Source: Streptomyces sp. GS7
GTDB lineage: Bacteria; Actinomycetota; Actinomycetes; Streptomycetales; Streptomycetaceae
DNA: 64,000 bases
Direction of reading: 5' to 3'
Assembly (NCBI RefSeq): GCF_009834125.1
Contig: NZ_CP047146.1
Location: 2,287,501 to 2,351,500, forward strand
Every line of letters begins with the position of its first letter. Positions within the stretch are counted from its first letter, which is position 1. The notes beneath the pieces were generated by a model. The model was given only the letters and a program-made list of their open reading frames with translations, ran no database searches and was not told the DNA's origin. The translations under genes were made by a program, and so were the position numbers. Shown here piece after piece: positions 1 through 10,048 of the stretch.

Positions 1-1
1 C

Positions 2-568
2 CCGATCGCAGGCACCCGCCCGCGCGGCGCGACCGTCCAGGAGGACCAGGCGCTGGCCGACGAGCTGATGGCCGACCCCAAGGAGCGCGCCGAGCACCTG
101 ATGCTGGTCGACCTCGGCCGCAACGACCTGGGCCGGGTCTGCGAGCCGGGCAGCGTCGAGGTCGTCGACTTCATGTCCGTCGAGCGCTACAGCCACGTCA
201 TGCACATCGTCTCGACGGTGACCGGGACGGTCGCCGAGGGCCGTACCGCCTTCGACGTGCTCACCGCCTGCTTCCCCGCCGGCACCCTCTCCGGCGCCCC
301 CAAGCCGCGCGCGATGCAGATCATCGAGGAGCTGGAGCCGACCCGGCGCGGGCTCTACGGCGGCTGCGTCGGCTACCTCGACTTCGCCGGCGATTCCGAC
401 ACCGCCATCGCGATCCGCACCGCCCTGCTGCGGGACGGCACCGCCTACGTCCAGGCCGGCGCCGGCATCGTCGCCGACTCCGACCCGGTCGCCGAGGACA
501 CCGAGTGCCGAAACAAGGCCGCGGCCGTGCTGCGCGCCGTGCACACCGCCAACCACCTGGGCACATGA
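2..568 (+). CDS. trpE: anthranilate synthase component I, 3' part (starts outside the window)
   Basis: C-terminal 188 residues of the chorismate-using subunit of anthranilate synthase, the first step of tryptophan synthesis. The frame is open from base 2, so the start lies upstream of the window. Family blocks are visible: PIAGTRPRG at the first codons, [19 protein letters not shown], then [15 protein letters not shown] and [10 protein letters not shown] near the end. These belong to the chorismate-binding fold. The stop is TGA at 566-568. It is followed by a small membrane-protein gene usually found beside trp genes in actinomycetes. The allosteric N-terminal part cannot be assessed. Confidence 0.97.
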   Translation, partial: PIAGTRPRGATVQEDQALADELMADPKERAEHLMLVDLGRNDLGRVCEPGSVEVVDFMSVERYSHVMHIVSTVTGTVAEGRTAFDVLTACFPAGTLSGAPKPRAMQIIEELEPTRRGLYGGCVGYLDFAGDSDTAIAIRTALLRDGTAYVQAGAGIVADSDPVAEDTECRNKAAAVLRAVHTANHLGT

Positions 569-623
569 CCGGCCGCACCCCCGCGCGACGGGCCGCACCG
601 GCCCGTAGGCGATAGTGGTACGC

Positions 624-1295
624 GTGAGTGCCGCACCCCAGTCCCGTACCGACACCGAGCCCGGCGGCGAGTCCGGCGCCGAGCCCGCGACCGCCCGGCC
701 CGCGCGCAGTGCGATGCGCAGCCTCGCCCTCGCGCTGCTCCTCGGCGCCGCCGGCGCCGGCCTGGCACTGCTGGCCTCCGGCCGCACCTGGGCGCAGGGC
801 AACGCGGTGCTGGCCCAGGGCGAGCTGCCGCGCACCGTGACCGGCGCCGATGTCACCGGCGTGCCCGGCGCGCTGGCCGTGGTCGGGCTGGCCGCGCTGG
901 TCGCCGTCTTCGCGGTCCGCCGGACCGGCCGGATCGCGGTCGCCGCGCTGCTGGCGCTCAGCGGCCTGGGCGTCGCCGTCGCCGCGGCGCTCGGCAACTC
1001 CGACACCTCCGCGCTCCGCGAGAAGGCGTCCGACGCGGTCGGGATGACCGGTGCCGATGTGCATCACGTCACGCACACCGTCTGGCCGTGGGTCGGCGCC
1101 GGCGGCGGTCTCCTGCTGCTCCTCGCCGGCGTGCTGGCCCTGGTCTACGGGCGCTACTGGCCCGCGATGTCGGGCCGTTACGAGCGCACCCCCGGCGGCG
1201 CCCGCGGACCGCGGCGCGCCCCGGCGCCGCCGGACCTGGACCGCCCGGAGGAGATCTGGAAGTCCCTGGACCGCGGTGAGGACCCCACCCGGTAA
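624..1295 (+). CDS. Trp-operon-associated membrane protein (TIGR02234 / Trp_oprn_chp family)
   Basis: About 223 residues with four hydrophobic helices: around residues 25-42, 67-85, 92-108 and a last one near 150-175. The termini are hydrophilic. This matches the TIGR02234 family of actinobacterial membrane proteins encoded beside trp biosynthesis genes; no biochemical role is established. I prefer GTG at 624, because a GATAGT -10-like element (611-616) just upstream would suit leaderless transcription. An in-frame GTG at 615 is the alternative. It lies 55 nt after trpE, and the next gene follows after 85 nt. Confidence 0.88.
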   Translation: MSAAPQSRTDTEPGGESGAEPATARPARSAMRSLALALLLGAAGAGLALLASGRTWAQGNAVLAQGELPRTVTGADVTGVPGALAVVGLAALVAVFAVRRTGRIAVAALLALSGLGVAVAAALGNSDTSALREKASDAVGMTGADVHHVTHTVWPWVGAGGGLLLLLAGVLALVYGRYWPAMSGRYERTPGGARGPRRAPAPPDLDRPEEIWKSLDRGEDPTR

Positions 1296-1380
1296 AAGTG
1301 CTCCGCGCGCCATCGGTGACAATGGACGACGAGATTTCCGCGCCCGTACCCCGGCGCGACCGAGTAACGAGGAGCACTCA

Positions 1381-1620
1381 ATGTCGAGCAGTGGCCACGG
1401 ACACACCCCCGCCGCCTGGACCGGCGTCATCATCTCGTTCATCGGCTTCTGCGTCTCGGGAGCCTTCATCGTGATGGCGAACGTGCCCGGATTCTGGGCG
1501 GGCATCGTGCTGATCGGCGCCGGTGCCGTGGTGGGTGGCCTGATGCGCGCGGCCGGCCTCGGCCAGGAGCCCAAGCGCGCGGCGAAGCCGGTGGCCAAGG
1601 CGCAGCCGCAGGAGGGCTGA
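1381..1620 (+). CDS. HGxxPAAW-motif small membrane protein
   Basis: 79 residues with the signature GHGHTPAAW at residues 6-14. Two hydrophobic helices follow (about 16-35 and 39-56), and the tail is basic and Ala/Pro-rich. The HGxxPAAW family is a conserved actinobacterial small membrane protein of unknown function, often found in this trp neighbourhood. Start is ATG at 1381 with a good ribosome site (GAGGAG) 7-12 nt upstream. Confidence 0.9.
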   Translation: MSSSGHGHTPAAWTGVIISFIGFCVSGAFIVMANVPGFWAGIVLIGAGAVVGGLMRAAGLGQEPKRAAKPVAKAQPQEG

Positions 1621-1768
1621 GTCCCCCGCTCGACACCCCCGGAACACCCCCGAAGGCGCCGCTTCCCGGCCCGTACGCCCGCCCACGGCGCACCGGCCGT
1701 CCGTGCCCGCCCCCCATATGGCGGCCGAGAAGCTGCGCCTTCGCGCATGCGGTAGCAGCATCGGCACC

Positions 1769-2209
1769 GTGAGCGATCCAGTGGTCCCGGCGCGGCCGGA
1801 CGGATTCCGCGGCCCGCTGCGGCGTCTCGTCGCGCCGGTGGCCACGCTCGCAGCGCTCACCGCCGCCTTCGCCGGGGTCGGCGCCGTCGACCCCAACGAA
1901 CCCGGCCACTACCCCGTCTGCCCGCTGCTGCACCTCACCGGCATCTACTGTCCGGCCTGCGGCGGCCTGCGCAGCGCCCACGCCGTCGCACACGGCGACC
2001 TCGCCGCGGCCCTGGGGGACAACGCCCTCGCGGTGGCCGGCTACGCCGCCTTCGCGCTCTTCTGGCCGGTCTGGTTCACCCGCGCCGCACGCGGACGCCG
2101 GACGGCCGGGCCGCGCCCGCGCCCCGGCCACTGGTGGGCGCTGGGCGGGCTGCTGCTGGCCTTCACCGCGGTCCGCAACCTCCCCTTCGGCGCCGGGCTG
2201 CACCCGTGA
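1769..2209 (+). CDS. DUF2752 domain membrane protein
   Basis: About 146 residues. The motif [18 protein letters not shown] contains the paired cysteines of DUF2752, and hydrophobic segments flank it. DUF2752 proteins are small membrane proteins of unknown function. Start is uncertain: GTG at 1769 is preferred because a TAGCAG -10-like hexamer lies about 12 nt upstream, suggesting a leaderless message. In-frame starts at 1703 and 1718 would add a basic N-terminus. It sits between the HGxxPAAW gene and trpC, all on the same strand. Confidence 0.85.
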   Translation: MSDPVVPARPDGFRGPLRRLVAPVATLAALTAAFAGVGAVDPNEPGHYPVCPLLHLTGIYCPACGGLRSAHAVAHGDLAAALGDNALAVAGYAAFALFWPVWFTRAARGRRTAGPRPRPGHWWALGGLLLAFTAVRNLPFGAGLHP

Positions 2210-2384
2210 ACCGCACACCGCGACAAATCCCCGCGAATCCTGGAGATGTCCAGGTAGTGGGACCGCGCTCCACCGGATGCGGGACCTGCGCCCCGCGGCG
2301 GATACCATCGGAGAACCAGCTGGGGCAGTGGTTGAGTCCCGCAGGTCACTGTCCCCTCCACCGTTCAAGAAGGAGGCCGCTCGC

Positions 2385-3194
2385 GTGAGCGTGCTCGATG
2401 AGATCATCGACGGAGTCCGCGCCGACCTCGCAGAGCGGCAGGCGCGCGTCAGCCTCGACGAGCTCAAGGAGCGGGCCCGCAAGGCGCGCCCGGCGAAGGA
2501 CGGTGTCGCCGCCCTCAAGGGCGAGAGCGTCACGGTGATCTGCGAGGTCAAGCGGTCCAGCCCGTCCAAGGGCGCGCTCGCCGCGATCGCCGACCCCGCG
2601 GGCCTGGCCGCCGACTACGAAGCGGGCGGCGCCGCCGTCATCTCCGTACTCACCGAGCAGCGCCGCTTCGGGGGCTCGCTGGCCGACCTGGAGGCGGTCC
2701 GCGCCAAGGTCGACATCCCCGTCCTGCGCAAGGACTTCATCGTCACCGCCTACCAGCTGTGGGAGGCCCGTGCCTACGGTGCCGACCTGGCGCTGCTGAT
2801 CGTCGCCGCGCTGGAGCAGGAGGCGCTGGTCTCGCTCATCGAGCGGGCCGAGTCGATCGGGCTGACGCCGCTGGTCGAGGCGCACGACGAGGAGGAGGTC
2901 GCCCGCGCGGTGGACGCCGGCGCCCGGATCATCGGGGTCAACGCCCGCGACCTCAAGACCCTTGAGGTCGACCGGAACACCTTCGCCCGGGTCGCCCCCG
3001 AGATCCCCGACCACATCGTCAAGGTCGCCGAGTCCGGGGTGCGCGGCCCGCACGACCTGATCGCGTACGCCAACGAGGGCGCCGACGCCGTGCTGGTGGG
3101 CGAGTCGCTGGTCACCGGCAAGGACCCCAGGACCGCGGTCGCCGACCTGGTCGCGGCGGGCTCCCACCCGGCGATCCGGCACGGCCGGGACTGA
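2385..3194 (+). CDS. trpC: indole-3-glycerol phosphate synthase
   Basis: 269 residues. Closes the ring of CdRP to form indole-3-glycerol phosphate, the substrate of TrpAB. It is a TIM barrel with recognisable strands: [11 protein letters not shown] (catalytic Lys region), [44 protein letters not shown] and DAVLVGES. Start is GTG at 2385, eight bases after a near-perfect ribosome site AAGGAGG (2370-2376). A 175-nt leader separates it from the DUF2752 gene. It is followed 32 nt later by trpM, then trpB and trpA, forming one transcription-sized unit. Confidence 0.97.
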   Translation: MSVLDEIIDGVRADLAERQARVSLDELKERARKARPAKDGVAALKGESVTVICEVKRSSPSKGALAAIADPAGLAADYEAGGAAVISVLTEQRRFGGSLADLEAVRAKVDIPVLRKDFIVTAYQLWEARAYGADLALLIVAALEQEALVSLIERAESIGLTPLVEAHDEEEVARAVDAGARIIGVNARDLKTLEVDRNTFARVAPEIPDHIVKVAESGVRGPHDLIAYANEGADAVLVGESLVTGKDPRTAVADLVAAGSHPAIRHGRD

Positions 3195-3226
3195 CCGGCC
3201 GGACCGAGGAGACAGGGACCACCGAC

Positions 3227-3397
3227 ATGACCGCCGTCCGCCGCCGCCCCGAGGCCAAGTTCTCGGCGCTGCCCTCGTGGCACCGCGGCTGCCGGGCCCC
3301 CGCACGCCGGGTCCGCGGACGGCGGGTGCGGTACCACATCGGCTCCGAACCGGGCCAGATCAACGGGACGCGATGGCGCCCGGGGACCGCGCGCTGA
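3227..3397 (+). CDS. trpM: tryptophan biosynthesis modulator TrpM (trpX)
   Basis: 56-residue basic protein between trpC and trpB, read from ATG at 3227 to TGA at 3395-3397. A GAGGAGACAGGG ribosome-site region lies upstream. The core GCRAPARRV and the stretch YHIGSEPGQINGTRW match my memory of the small Streptomyces TrpM/TrpX protein, reported in S. coelicolor to modulate tryptophan synthesis and differentiation. About a fifth of the residues are Arg, so nucleic-acid or phosphate binding is possible but unproven. The identification rests on position, size and this motif. Confidence 0.8.
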   Translation: MTAVRRRPEAKFSALPSWHRGCRAPARRVRGRRVRYHIGSEPGQINGTRWRPGTAR

Positions 3398-3501
3398 CGC
3401 GTCCGTCCCCGTAAGGGCGACGCGCCAGCGCGCAGCACCCGCCATGTCATCCCGATATACCGGACCTCCGGGGCGGTAGGCCCCGGTCGAGGAGTGCTCA
3501 G

Positions 3502-4781
<1,280 letters not shown>

Positions 4782-4782
<1 letters not shown>

Positions 4783-5612
4783 TGGCGGGCAACATCGAAC
4801 TGCTGACGTCCGTGCTGGCCCAGGCCCGCAAGGAGGACCGGGCGGCGCTGGTCGGCTACCTCCCGGCCGGTTTCCCCACCGTCGACGGCGGTGTCCGGGC
4901 GATGACCGAGATGCTCGACGGCGGCTGCGACATCGTCGAGGTCGGCCTCCCGCACAGCGACCCGGTCCTGGACGGCCCGGTCATCCAGACCGCCGACGAC
5001 ATCGCCCTGCGCGGCGGCGTCAAGATCGTCGACGTGATCCGCACGGTCCGCGAGGTGCACGCCGCCACCGGCGCGCCGGTGCTCTGCATGACGTACTGGA
5101 ACCCGGTCGACCGCTACGGCGTCGAGCGGTTCGCCGCCGATCTCGCCGAGGCGGGCGGCGCCGGCTGCATCCTGCCGGACCTGCCGGTCGAGGAGTCCGA
5201 GGCGTGGCGGAAGGCCGCCGAGCAGCACGGGCTGGCCACCGTCTTCGTGGTCGCCCCGAGCAGCCGGGACGAGCGGCTCGCCAAGATCACCGCGGCCGGC
5301 AGCGGCTTCGTCTACGCCGCCTCCCTCATGGGCGTCACCGGCACCCGCGAGTCCGTCGGCCGCGAGGCCGAGGACCTGGTGGCCCGCACCCGCGCCACCC
5401 CTGGTGCCCGTCGCGGACTCCCCGTCTGCGTGGGGCTCGGCGTCTCCAACGCCCAACAGGCCGCCGAGGTGGCCCGGTTCGCGGACGGGGTGATCGTCGG
5501 CTCCGCATTCGTCAAGTGCCTGCTGGCCGCGGAGGGCGACCTCGACGCCGGGCTCACGGCGGTCCGCACCCTGGCGGGACAGCTGGGCGAGGGCGTCCGC
5601 CGGAACGGCTAG
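4782..5612 (+). CDS. trpA: tryptophan synthase alpha chain
   Basis: 276 residues. Cleaves indole-3-glycerol phosphate to indole and glyceraldehyde 3-phosphate. Catalytic residues are in place: Glu in DIVEVGLPHSDP and Asp in the following LDGPVIQ. It is a TIM barrel with GCILPDLPVEE, YAASLMGVTG and VGLGVSNAQQA. The ATG overlaps the trpB stop by one base. The operon ends here, followed by a strong hairpin terminator at 5661-5688. Confidence 0.98.
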
Positions 5613-5660
5613 GAGCGGCCCGCACGAGGGGGTGGATCCCCCGATAGGGCGAACATCGCG

Positions 5661-5688
5661 GCGGAGGGGTGCGGCAGCGCCCCTCCGC
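5661..5688 (+). terminator. intrinsic-type terminator after trpA
   Basis: A 12-bp stem (5661-5672 with 5677-5688, one G-U pair) with loop GGCA, followed by TTCGTT. It lies 48 nt after the trpA stop and just before the next gene, so it probably closes the trpCMBA unit. Confidence 0.7.
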
Positions 5689-5704
5689 TTCGTTGTCCAG
5701 GGGC

Positions 5705-6499
5705 GTGAGCCAGAACCATGACAAAACGAGCAGTGCCCGCGAGCGGCTGCAGGCCCAGCGTGCCCAGGAGAAGACCCGCACCCGGCGGATCCGCCAGGCG
5801 ATCGTCGGCGGATCGGTGGTGGCGGTGCTGGCGGTCGCCGGCGGTATCGCGGTCTGGGTGTCCTCCGGCGGCGGGTCCGGCAGCGTCGCGGACAGCGAGA
5901 TCGTGCTCCCCAAGCAGGCCAGCGACGGCGACAAACCCGCCATCCCCGTAGGCCAGGCCAAGGCCCGCTCCACCCTCGTCGTCTGGGAGGATTTCCGCTG
6001 CCCGGCCTGCCAGCAGTTCGAGACCGGCTTCCGCCCGGTGATCCACGAGCTGGAGGACTCCGGCCAGCTCAGGACCGAGTACCACCTCGCCACCCTCATC
6101 GACGGCAACACCGGCGGCAAGGGCTCGCTGACCGCCGCCAACGCCGCCCTCTGCGCCCAGGACGCGGCCAGGTTCCGCGACTTCCACGACGTCCTCTACT
6201 CCCACCAACCGCCGGAGCAGGAAGACCGGTTCAGCGACAAGAAGTACCTGATCCAGCTGGCCGGCAAGGTCCAGGGCCTGGTCACCCCCCGGTTCACCAA
6301 GTGCGTCGACGACGGCACGTACAACGGCTTCGTGCGGAAGTCCCACGCCGCCTTCACCGAGGCCGGCTTCCACGGCACCCCGACCGTCCTGCTCAACGGC
6401 AAGGACCTCGCCAACGAGAAGAACGGCCAGGTCACCCCCGCGCACCTGAAGCAGATGGTGCTGGACGCGAACAAGGGCAAGCAGTCGGGCAAGAGCTAG
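5705..6499 (+). CDS. DsbA-like thioredoxin-domain membrane-anchored protein
   Basis: 264 residues. The N-terminus is charged and Gln/Arg-rich (residues 1-32), one membrane helix follows (about 34-55), then an extracytoplasmic thioredoxin-like domain. The redox motif is CPAC in FRCPACQQFE. The downstream GFHGTPTVLLNG carries the cis-Pro loop. This fits a DsbA/DsbG-type thiol-disulfide oxidoreductase that folds exported proteins. Start GTG at 5705 is chosen because translation upstream would run through the trpA terminator hairpin. It precedes lgt, another envelope-protein maturation gene. Confidence 0.9.
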   Translation: MSQNHDKTSSARERLQAQRAQEKTRTRRIRQAIVGGSVVAVLAVAGGIAVWVSSGGGSGSVADSEIVLPKQASDGDKPAIPVGQAKARSTLVVWEDFRCPACQQFETGFRPVIHELEDSGQLRTEYHLATLIDGNTGGKGSLTAANAALCAQDAARFRDFHDVLYSHQPPEQEDRFSDKKYLIQLAGKVQGLVTPRFTKCVDDGTYNGFVRKSHAAFTEAGFHGTPTVLLNGKDLANEKNGQVTPAHLKQMVLDANKGKQSGKS

Positions 6500-6555
6500 C
6501 CGCCCGGGGCGGTGTGTACGGGCCGCCGGCGCGCCGGGGACGTTACGCAGCCGTT

Positions 6556-6586
6556 GCCGGGCAGGTTGTCGTCAACCCTGCCCGGC
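6556..6586 (+). terminator. hairpin between the DsbA-like gene and lgt
   Basis: GCCGGGCAGGTTG (6556-6568) pairs with CAACCCTGCCCGGC (6573-6586) with one bulge and a TCGT loop. There is no T-tract. It may be a terminator for the upstream gene, or overlap the lgt promoter: TTGTCG at 6566 and TAGCGT at 6591 with a long 19-nt spacer. Confidence 0.45.
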
Positions 6587-6606
6587 GCGGTAGCGTCGAC
6601 CCTGCC

Positions 6607-7725
6607 ATGGACCTCGCATTCATTCCCAGCCCGTCGACCGGTGTCGTCCATCTCGGCCCGATCCCGCTGCGCGGCTACGCGTTCTGCATCATCATCGGCG
6701 TGTTCGTCGGCGTCTGGCTCGGCAACAAGCGCTGGGTGCAGCGCGGTGGCCGCTCCGGCACCGTCGCCGACATCGCCGTATGGGCGGTGCCCTTCGGACT
6801 GGTGGGCGGCCGTCTCTACCACGTCATCACGACCTACGAGCCGTACTTCGGCAAGAACGGCCACCCCCTCGACGCCTTCAAGGTGTGGCAGGGCGGCCTC
6901 GGCATCTGGGGCGCCGTCGCCCTCGGCGCGGTCGGCGCCTGGATCGGCTGCCGCCGCCGCGGCATCCCGCTGCCCGCCTACGCCGACGCGCTGGCGCCGG
7001 GCCTCGCCCTGGGCCAGGCGATCGGCCGCTGGGGCAACTGGTTCAACCAGGAGCTGTACGGCAAGCCGACCGACGTCCCGTGGGCGCTGAAGATCAGCTC
7101 CGACCCGGCCATCGGGCGCATCGGCGGCACCTACCACCCGACGTTCCTCTACGAGTGCCTGTGGTGCATCGGCGTCGCGGCGCTGGTGATCTGGGCGGAC
7201 AAGCGCTTCCGGCTCGGCCACGGCCGCGCCTTCGCGCTCTACGTCGCCGCCTACTGCGTGGGCCGCGCCTGGATCGAGTACCTGCGCGTCGACGAGGCGC
7301 ACCACATCCTGGGCCTGCGGCTGAACGACTGGACCTCGGGGATCGTCTTCCTGCTCGCCGTGGCGTACATGGTGATCTCGGCGAAGAAGGCCCCGGGCCG
7401 CGAAGAGGTCGTCGAGCCGGGCGCGCAGCTCGCGGAGGGCGAAGAAGGCACGGGCGGTGCGGCAGGCGCGGCACGCGAGGAGGCCGCCGCGGGCGAGGGG
7501 TCCGCGGCCACCGGTCCGGCGGAGCGCGCCGAGGACGCCAAGGATGCCAAGGGCGCCGACGTCGATGCCCAGGACGCCAAGGGCGCCGACGACGCCGGGC
7601 CCGGGACGGGTGCTGCGGGGGCGAAGGACGGTGCCGCGGACGGTACGGCCGGGGGCGGCAAGGAAGCGGCGGAGGACTCCGGCAAGCATGCCGGGAGCGG
7701 CAGCAGCGGTACCGGGAAGCCCTGA
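6607..7725 (+). CDS. lgt: prolipoprotein diacylglyceryl transferase
   Basis: 372 residues. Transfers diacylglycerol to the lipobox cysteine of prolipoproteins, the first step of lipoprotein maturation, in the cytoplasmic membrane. Multiple membrane helices are followed by the Lgt signature in GRWGNWFNQELYG and HPTFLYE. ATG 6607 lies 10 nt after a TAGCGT -10-like element, so the message may be leaderless. The enzyme core ends near residue 262. About 110 further residues form an Ala/Gly/Glu/Asp/Lys-rich low-complexity tail with DAKGAD repeats. Such tails occur in actinobacterial Lgt and are probably cytoplasmic and disordered. Confidence 0.97.
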   Translation: MDLAFIPSPSTGVVHLGPIPLRGYAFCIIIGVFVGVWLGNKRWVQRGGRSGTVADIAVWAVPFGLVGGRLYHVITTYEPYFGKNGHPLDAFKVWQGGLGIWGAVALGAVGAWIGCRRRGIPLPAYADALAPGLALGQAIGRWGNWFNQELYGKPTDVPWALKISSDPAIGRIGGTYHPTFLYECLWCIGVAALVIWADKRFRLGHGRAFALYVAAYCVGRAWIEYLRVDEAHHILGLRLNDWTSGIVFLLAVAYMVISAKKAPGREEVVEPGAQLAEGEEGTGGAAGAAREEAAAGEGSAATGPAERAEDAKDAKGADVDAQDAKGADDAGPGTGAAGAKDGAADGTAGGGKEAAEDSGKHAGSGSSGTGKP

Positions 7726-7757
7726 CCAGGCGTCCTGACGAGAAGCTCCGAGCAGGC

Positions 7758-7785
7758 GTCCTGACGGGTGTTCCGACGTCAGGAC
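7758..7785. terminator. hairpin in the convergent gap lgt / CitE-like gene
   Basis: GTCCTGACG (7758-7766) and CGTCAGGAC (7777-7785) form a perfect 9-bp stem with a 10-nt loop. A second copy of CAGGCGTCCTGACG lies at 7727-7740. It lies between convergent genes and could end both transcripts. Confidence 0.5.
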
Positions 7786-7835
7786 CTCTCATCAGGTCAG
7801 GGCCGCGGGCCGGTCACAGCGCCGGGCGGACTCGT

Positions 7836-8801
7836 TCACACCGGGTCGGCCCGGCGCTTCGCCGTTCGCCCGGCCAGTGCCAGCACCCGCCGCGCGCCCG
7901 CCACCACGGCCGGGTCCACGAACCGGCCGTCGGTGAGCGCCAGCGCCCCGGGCCGTGCCGCGGCGGCCCGCACGATCTCCGCCGCCGCCTCGGTCTCCTC
8001 CGCCGTGGGACGGTAGGCCGCCTCGATGACGGGCAGCTGGCGGGGGTGGATCGCGGCCCGGCCCAGGAACCCCAGCGCCCGGCCCCGTGCGCAGGAGCGC
8101 GCCAGCCCGTCGAGATCGCGGACGTCCGGATGCACCGACTGCGGTGGTGGCGCCAGACCCGCCGCGCGGGCCGCGACCACCACCCGGCCGCGCGGCCAGG
8201 CCAGCCCGGCCTCGTCCCGCAGCCCCAGTTCGGCGCGGAGATCGGCCTCGCCGAGCGCGATCCCGCGCACCGCCGGATGCGCGGTGGCGATGGTGTAGGC
8301 GTGCTCCACACCGAGCGCGGATTCGAGCAGGGCGTACAGCGCGGGGATGCGCGCCGGTGCGGTGGCCGGCGGGGCGGCGGTGGCGGTGGTGCCGGGCGGG
8401 GCGGCCCGCCCGGACGCCGCGGCGGCAGGCTCCGCGGACCGCACCGGATCCGTCGCCCAGGCCGCCGCCCGCAGCACGTCCGCCGGACCGTGCACCTTGG
8501 GCAGCCGCAGCCCGGCCAGCCCCGGCAGCGCGGCCAGGATGCGGATCTCGGCCGCGGCGCGCGGGCCGTCCAGCGCGTTGACCCGGACGTGCACCGGGGC
8601 CGGCCCGGGCGCGGGGTCGCTCAGCAGCTCGGCCGTGGCGCCCAGCGCGTAGTCCTTGCGGTCCGGAGCGACCGCGTCCTCCAGGTCGACGACGACCGCG
8701 CCGGCTCCGCAGCCGAGCGCCCGGGCGACCAGGTCCGGGCGGTCACCGGGCGCGTACAGCCAGGTCAGGGGAGGGACGCCGGGGTCCGGCCGCGGCCTCA
8801 C
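7836..8801 (-). CDS. CitE/HpcH-type CoA-ester lyase
   Basis: 321 residues of the HpcH/HpaI aldolase and citrate-lyase-beta family. Members cleave beta-hydroxyacyl-CoA esters such as malyl-, citramalyl- or citryl-CoA in a Mg-dependent TIM barrel. Visible motifs: VVVDLEDAVAPDRKDYA near residue 30, RVNALD, LRLPKVH, YALLESALGVEHA (metal-binding Glu) and GIALGEADLRAELG. An Ala/Pro/Thr-rich insert lies near residues 130-155. GTG at 8801 overlaps the upstream CaiB stop by 4 nt (GTGA). It is the last gene of a six-gene minus-strand operon, so it presumably works on a CoA ester made by the neighbouring transferase. The substrate is unknown. Confidence 0.92.
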   Translation of the reverse strand: MRPRPDPGVPPLTWLYAPGDRPDLVARALGCGAGAVVVDLEDAVAPDRKDYALGATAELLSDPAPGPAPVHVRVNALDGPRAAAEIRILAALPGLAGLRLPKVHGPADVLRAAAWATDPVRSAEPAAAASGRAAPPGTTATAAPPATAPARIPALYALLESALGVEHAYTIATAHPAVRGIALGEADLRAELGLRDEAGLAWPRGRVVVAARAAGLAPPPQSVHPDVRDLDGLARSCARGRALGFLGRAAIHPRQLPVIEAAYRPTAEETEAAAEIVRAAAARPGALALTDGRFVDPAVVAGARRVLALAGRTAKRRADPV

Positions 8802-10048
8802 AGCGCGCCGGCCGCACGCAGCTCGGCGATCTCCGGGGCGGTCATGCCGAGGCCGGTCAGCACCTCGTCGGTGTCCGCGCCGTGCGGGCGGCCCGCCCAG
8901 CGGATGGCGCCCGGCGTCTCGGAGAGCCGGAAGAGGACGTTCTGCATCCGCACCGAGCCCAGTTCGTCGTCCGGGATCTCGGTGAGCGTGCCGAGCGCCC
9001 GGTACTGCGGGTCCGCCAGCACATCGCGGATGTCGTAGACGGGCGCGACGGCCGCCTCCGCCTCCTCGAAGGCGGCCAGCACCTCGGCCCGGTCGTGCCG
9101 GGCGATCCAGCCGCCGACCGCGGCGTCCAGCTCGTCGGCGTGCCGGGCCCGCCCGGCGCCGGTCGCGAACCAGGGCTCGGCGGTGAGTTCGGGCCGGCCG
9201 ACCAGCCGCAGCACCCGCTCGGCGACGGACTGGGCGGAGGTGGAGACCGCGACCCAGGAGCCGTCGGCGGTGCGGTAGGTGTTGCGCGGCGCGTTGTTGG
9301 CGGAGCGGTTGCCGGTGCGCGGCTGGACGTGGCCTAGCTGGTCGTACCAGAGGGGCTGCGGGCCGAGGACGGTCAGCATCGGCTCGATGATCGCCAGGTC
9401 GACGACCTGGCCGCGGCCGGTGGCGTCCCGCCCGCGCAGCGCGGCCATCACGGCGTACGACGTGGTCAGCGCGGCGATCGCGTCGGCCAGGCCGAACGGC
9501 GGCAGGGTCGGCGGGCCGTCCGGTTCGCCGGTGAGCGCGGCGAATCCGCTCATCGCCTCGGCGAGCGTGCCGAATCCGGGGCGGTGGGCGTACGGCCCGA
9601 ACTGGCCGAAGCCGGTGACCCGGGCGAGCACCAGCCGCGGGTTGGCGGCGGACAGCTCCGCCCATCCCAGGCCCCACTTCTCCAGCGTGCCGGGGCGGAA
9701 GTTCTCGATGACGACATCCGCGCCGGCGGCGAGCCGGAGCAGCACGTCGCGCCCGCCGGGCCTCGACAGGTCGAGCGTCATGGCGCGCTTGTTGCGGCCG
9801 AGCAGCTTCCACCACAGTCCGACGCCGTCCTTGGCGGGGCCGTGGCCGCGCGACGGGTCGGGCCGGCGCGGATGCTCGATCTTGATCACCTCGGCGCCGA
9901 AGTCCCCGAGCAGGGTGGCGGCGAGCGGACCGGCGAACAGGGTGGCCAGGTCGAGCACCCGCAGCCCGGCCAGGGGGCCGGCGGTCGGCACGGCGGCGGT
10001 GGCCGGGGCGGGCCCGGACGCGCCGCCGGCGAGGAACGGGTCGGTCAT
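8798..10048 (-). CDS. CaiB/BaiF (family III) CoA-transferase
   Basis: 416 residues. Family III CoA-transferases move CoA between carboxylic acids through an aspartyl-CoA intermediate. Family marks: GLRVLDLATLFAGP, LLGDFGAEVIKIEHP, RNKRAMTLDLSRPGG, DVVIENFRPGTLEKWGLG, and PPFGLADAIAAL with the likely catalytic Asp. Both ends overlap neighbours by 4 nt (ATGA and GTGA). With the CoA-ester lyase downstream it forms an activate-then-cleave pair. The four ARH-fold genes upstream could supply or process the acid. The acid substrate cannot be read from sequence. Confidence 0.93.
   Translation of the reverse strand: MTDPFLAGGASGPAPATAAVPTAGPLAGLRVLDLATLFAGPLAATLLGDFGAEVIKIEHPRRPDPSRGHGPAKDGVGLWWKLLGRNKRAMTLDLSRPGGRDVLLRLAAGADVVIENFRPGTLEKWGLGWAELSAANPRLVLARVTGFGQFGPYAHRPGFGTLAEAMSGFAALTGEPDGPPTLPPFGLADAIAALTTSYAVMAALRGRDATGRGQVVDLAIIEPMLTVLGPQPLWYDQLGHVQPRTGNRSANNAPRNTYRTADGSWVAVSTSAQSVAERVLRLVGRPELTAEPWFATGAGRARHADELDAAVGGWIARHDRAEVLAAFEEAEAAVAPVYDIRDVLADPQYRALGTLTEIPDDELGSVRMQNVLFRLSETPGAIRWAGRPHGADTDEVLTGLGMTAPEIAELRAAGAL

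Noticed and set aside
2210..2384. Trp attenuator before trpC
   Set aside because: No short peptide with tandem Trp codons and no convincing terminator/antiterminator pair; only a small CTGGA/TCCAG stem.
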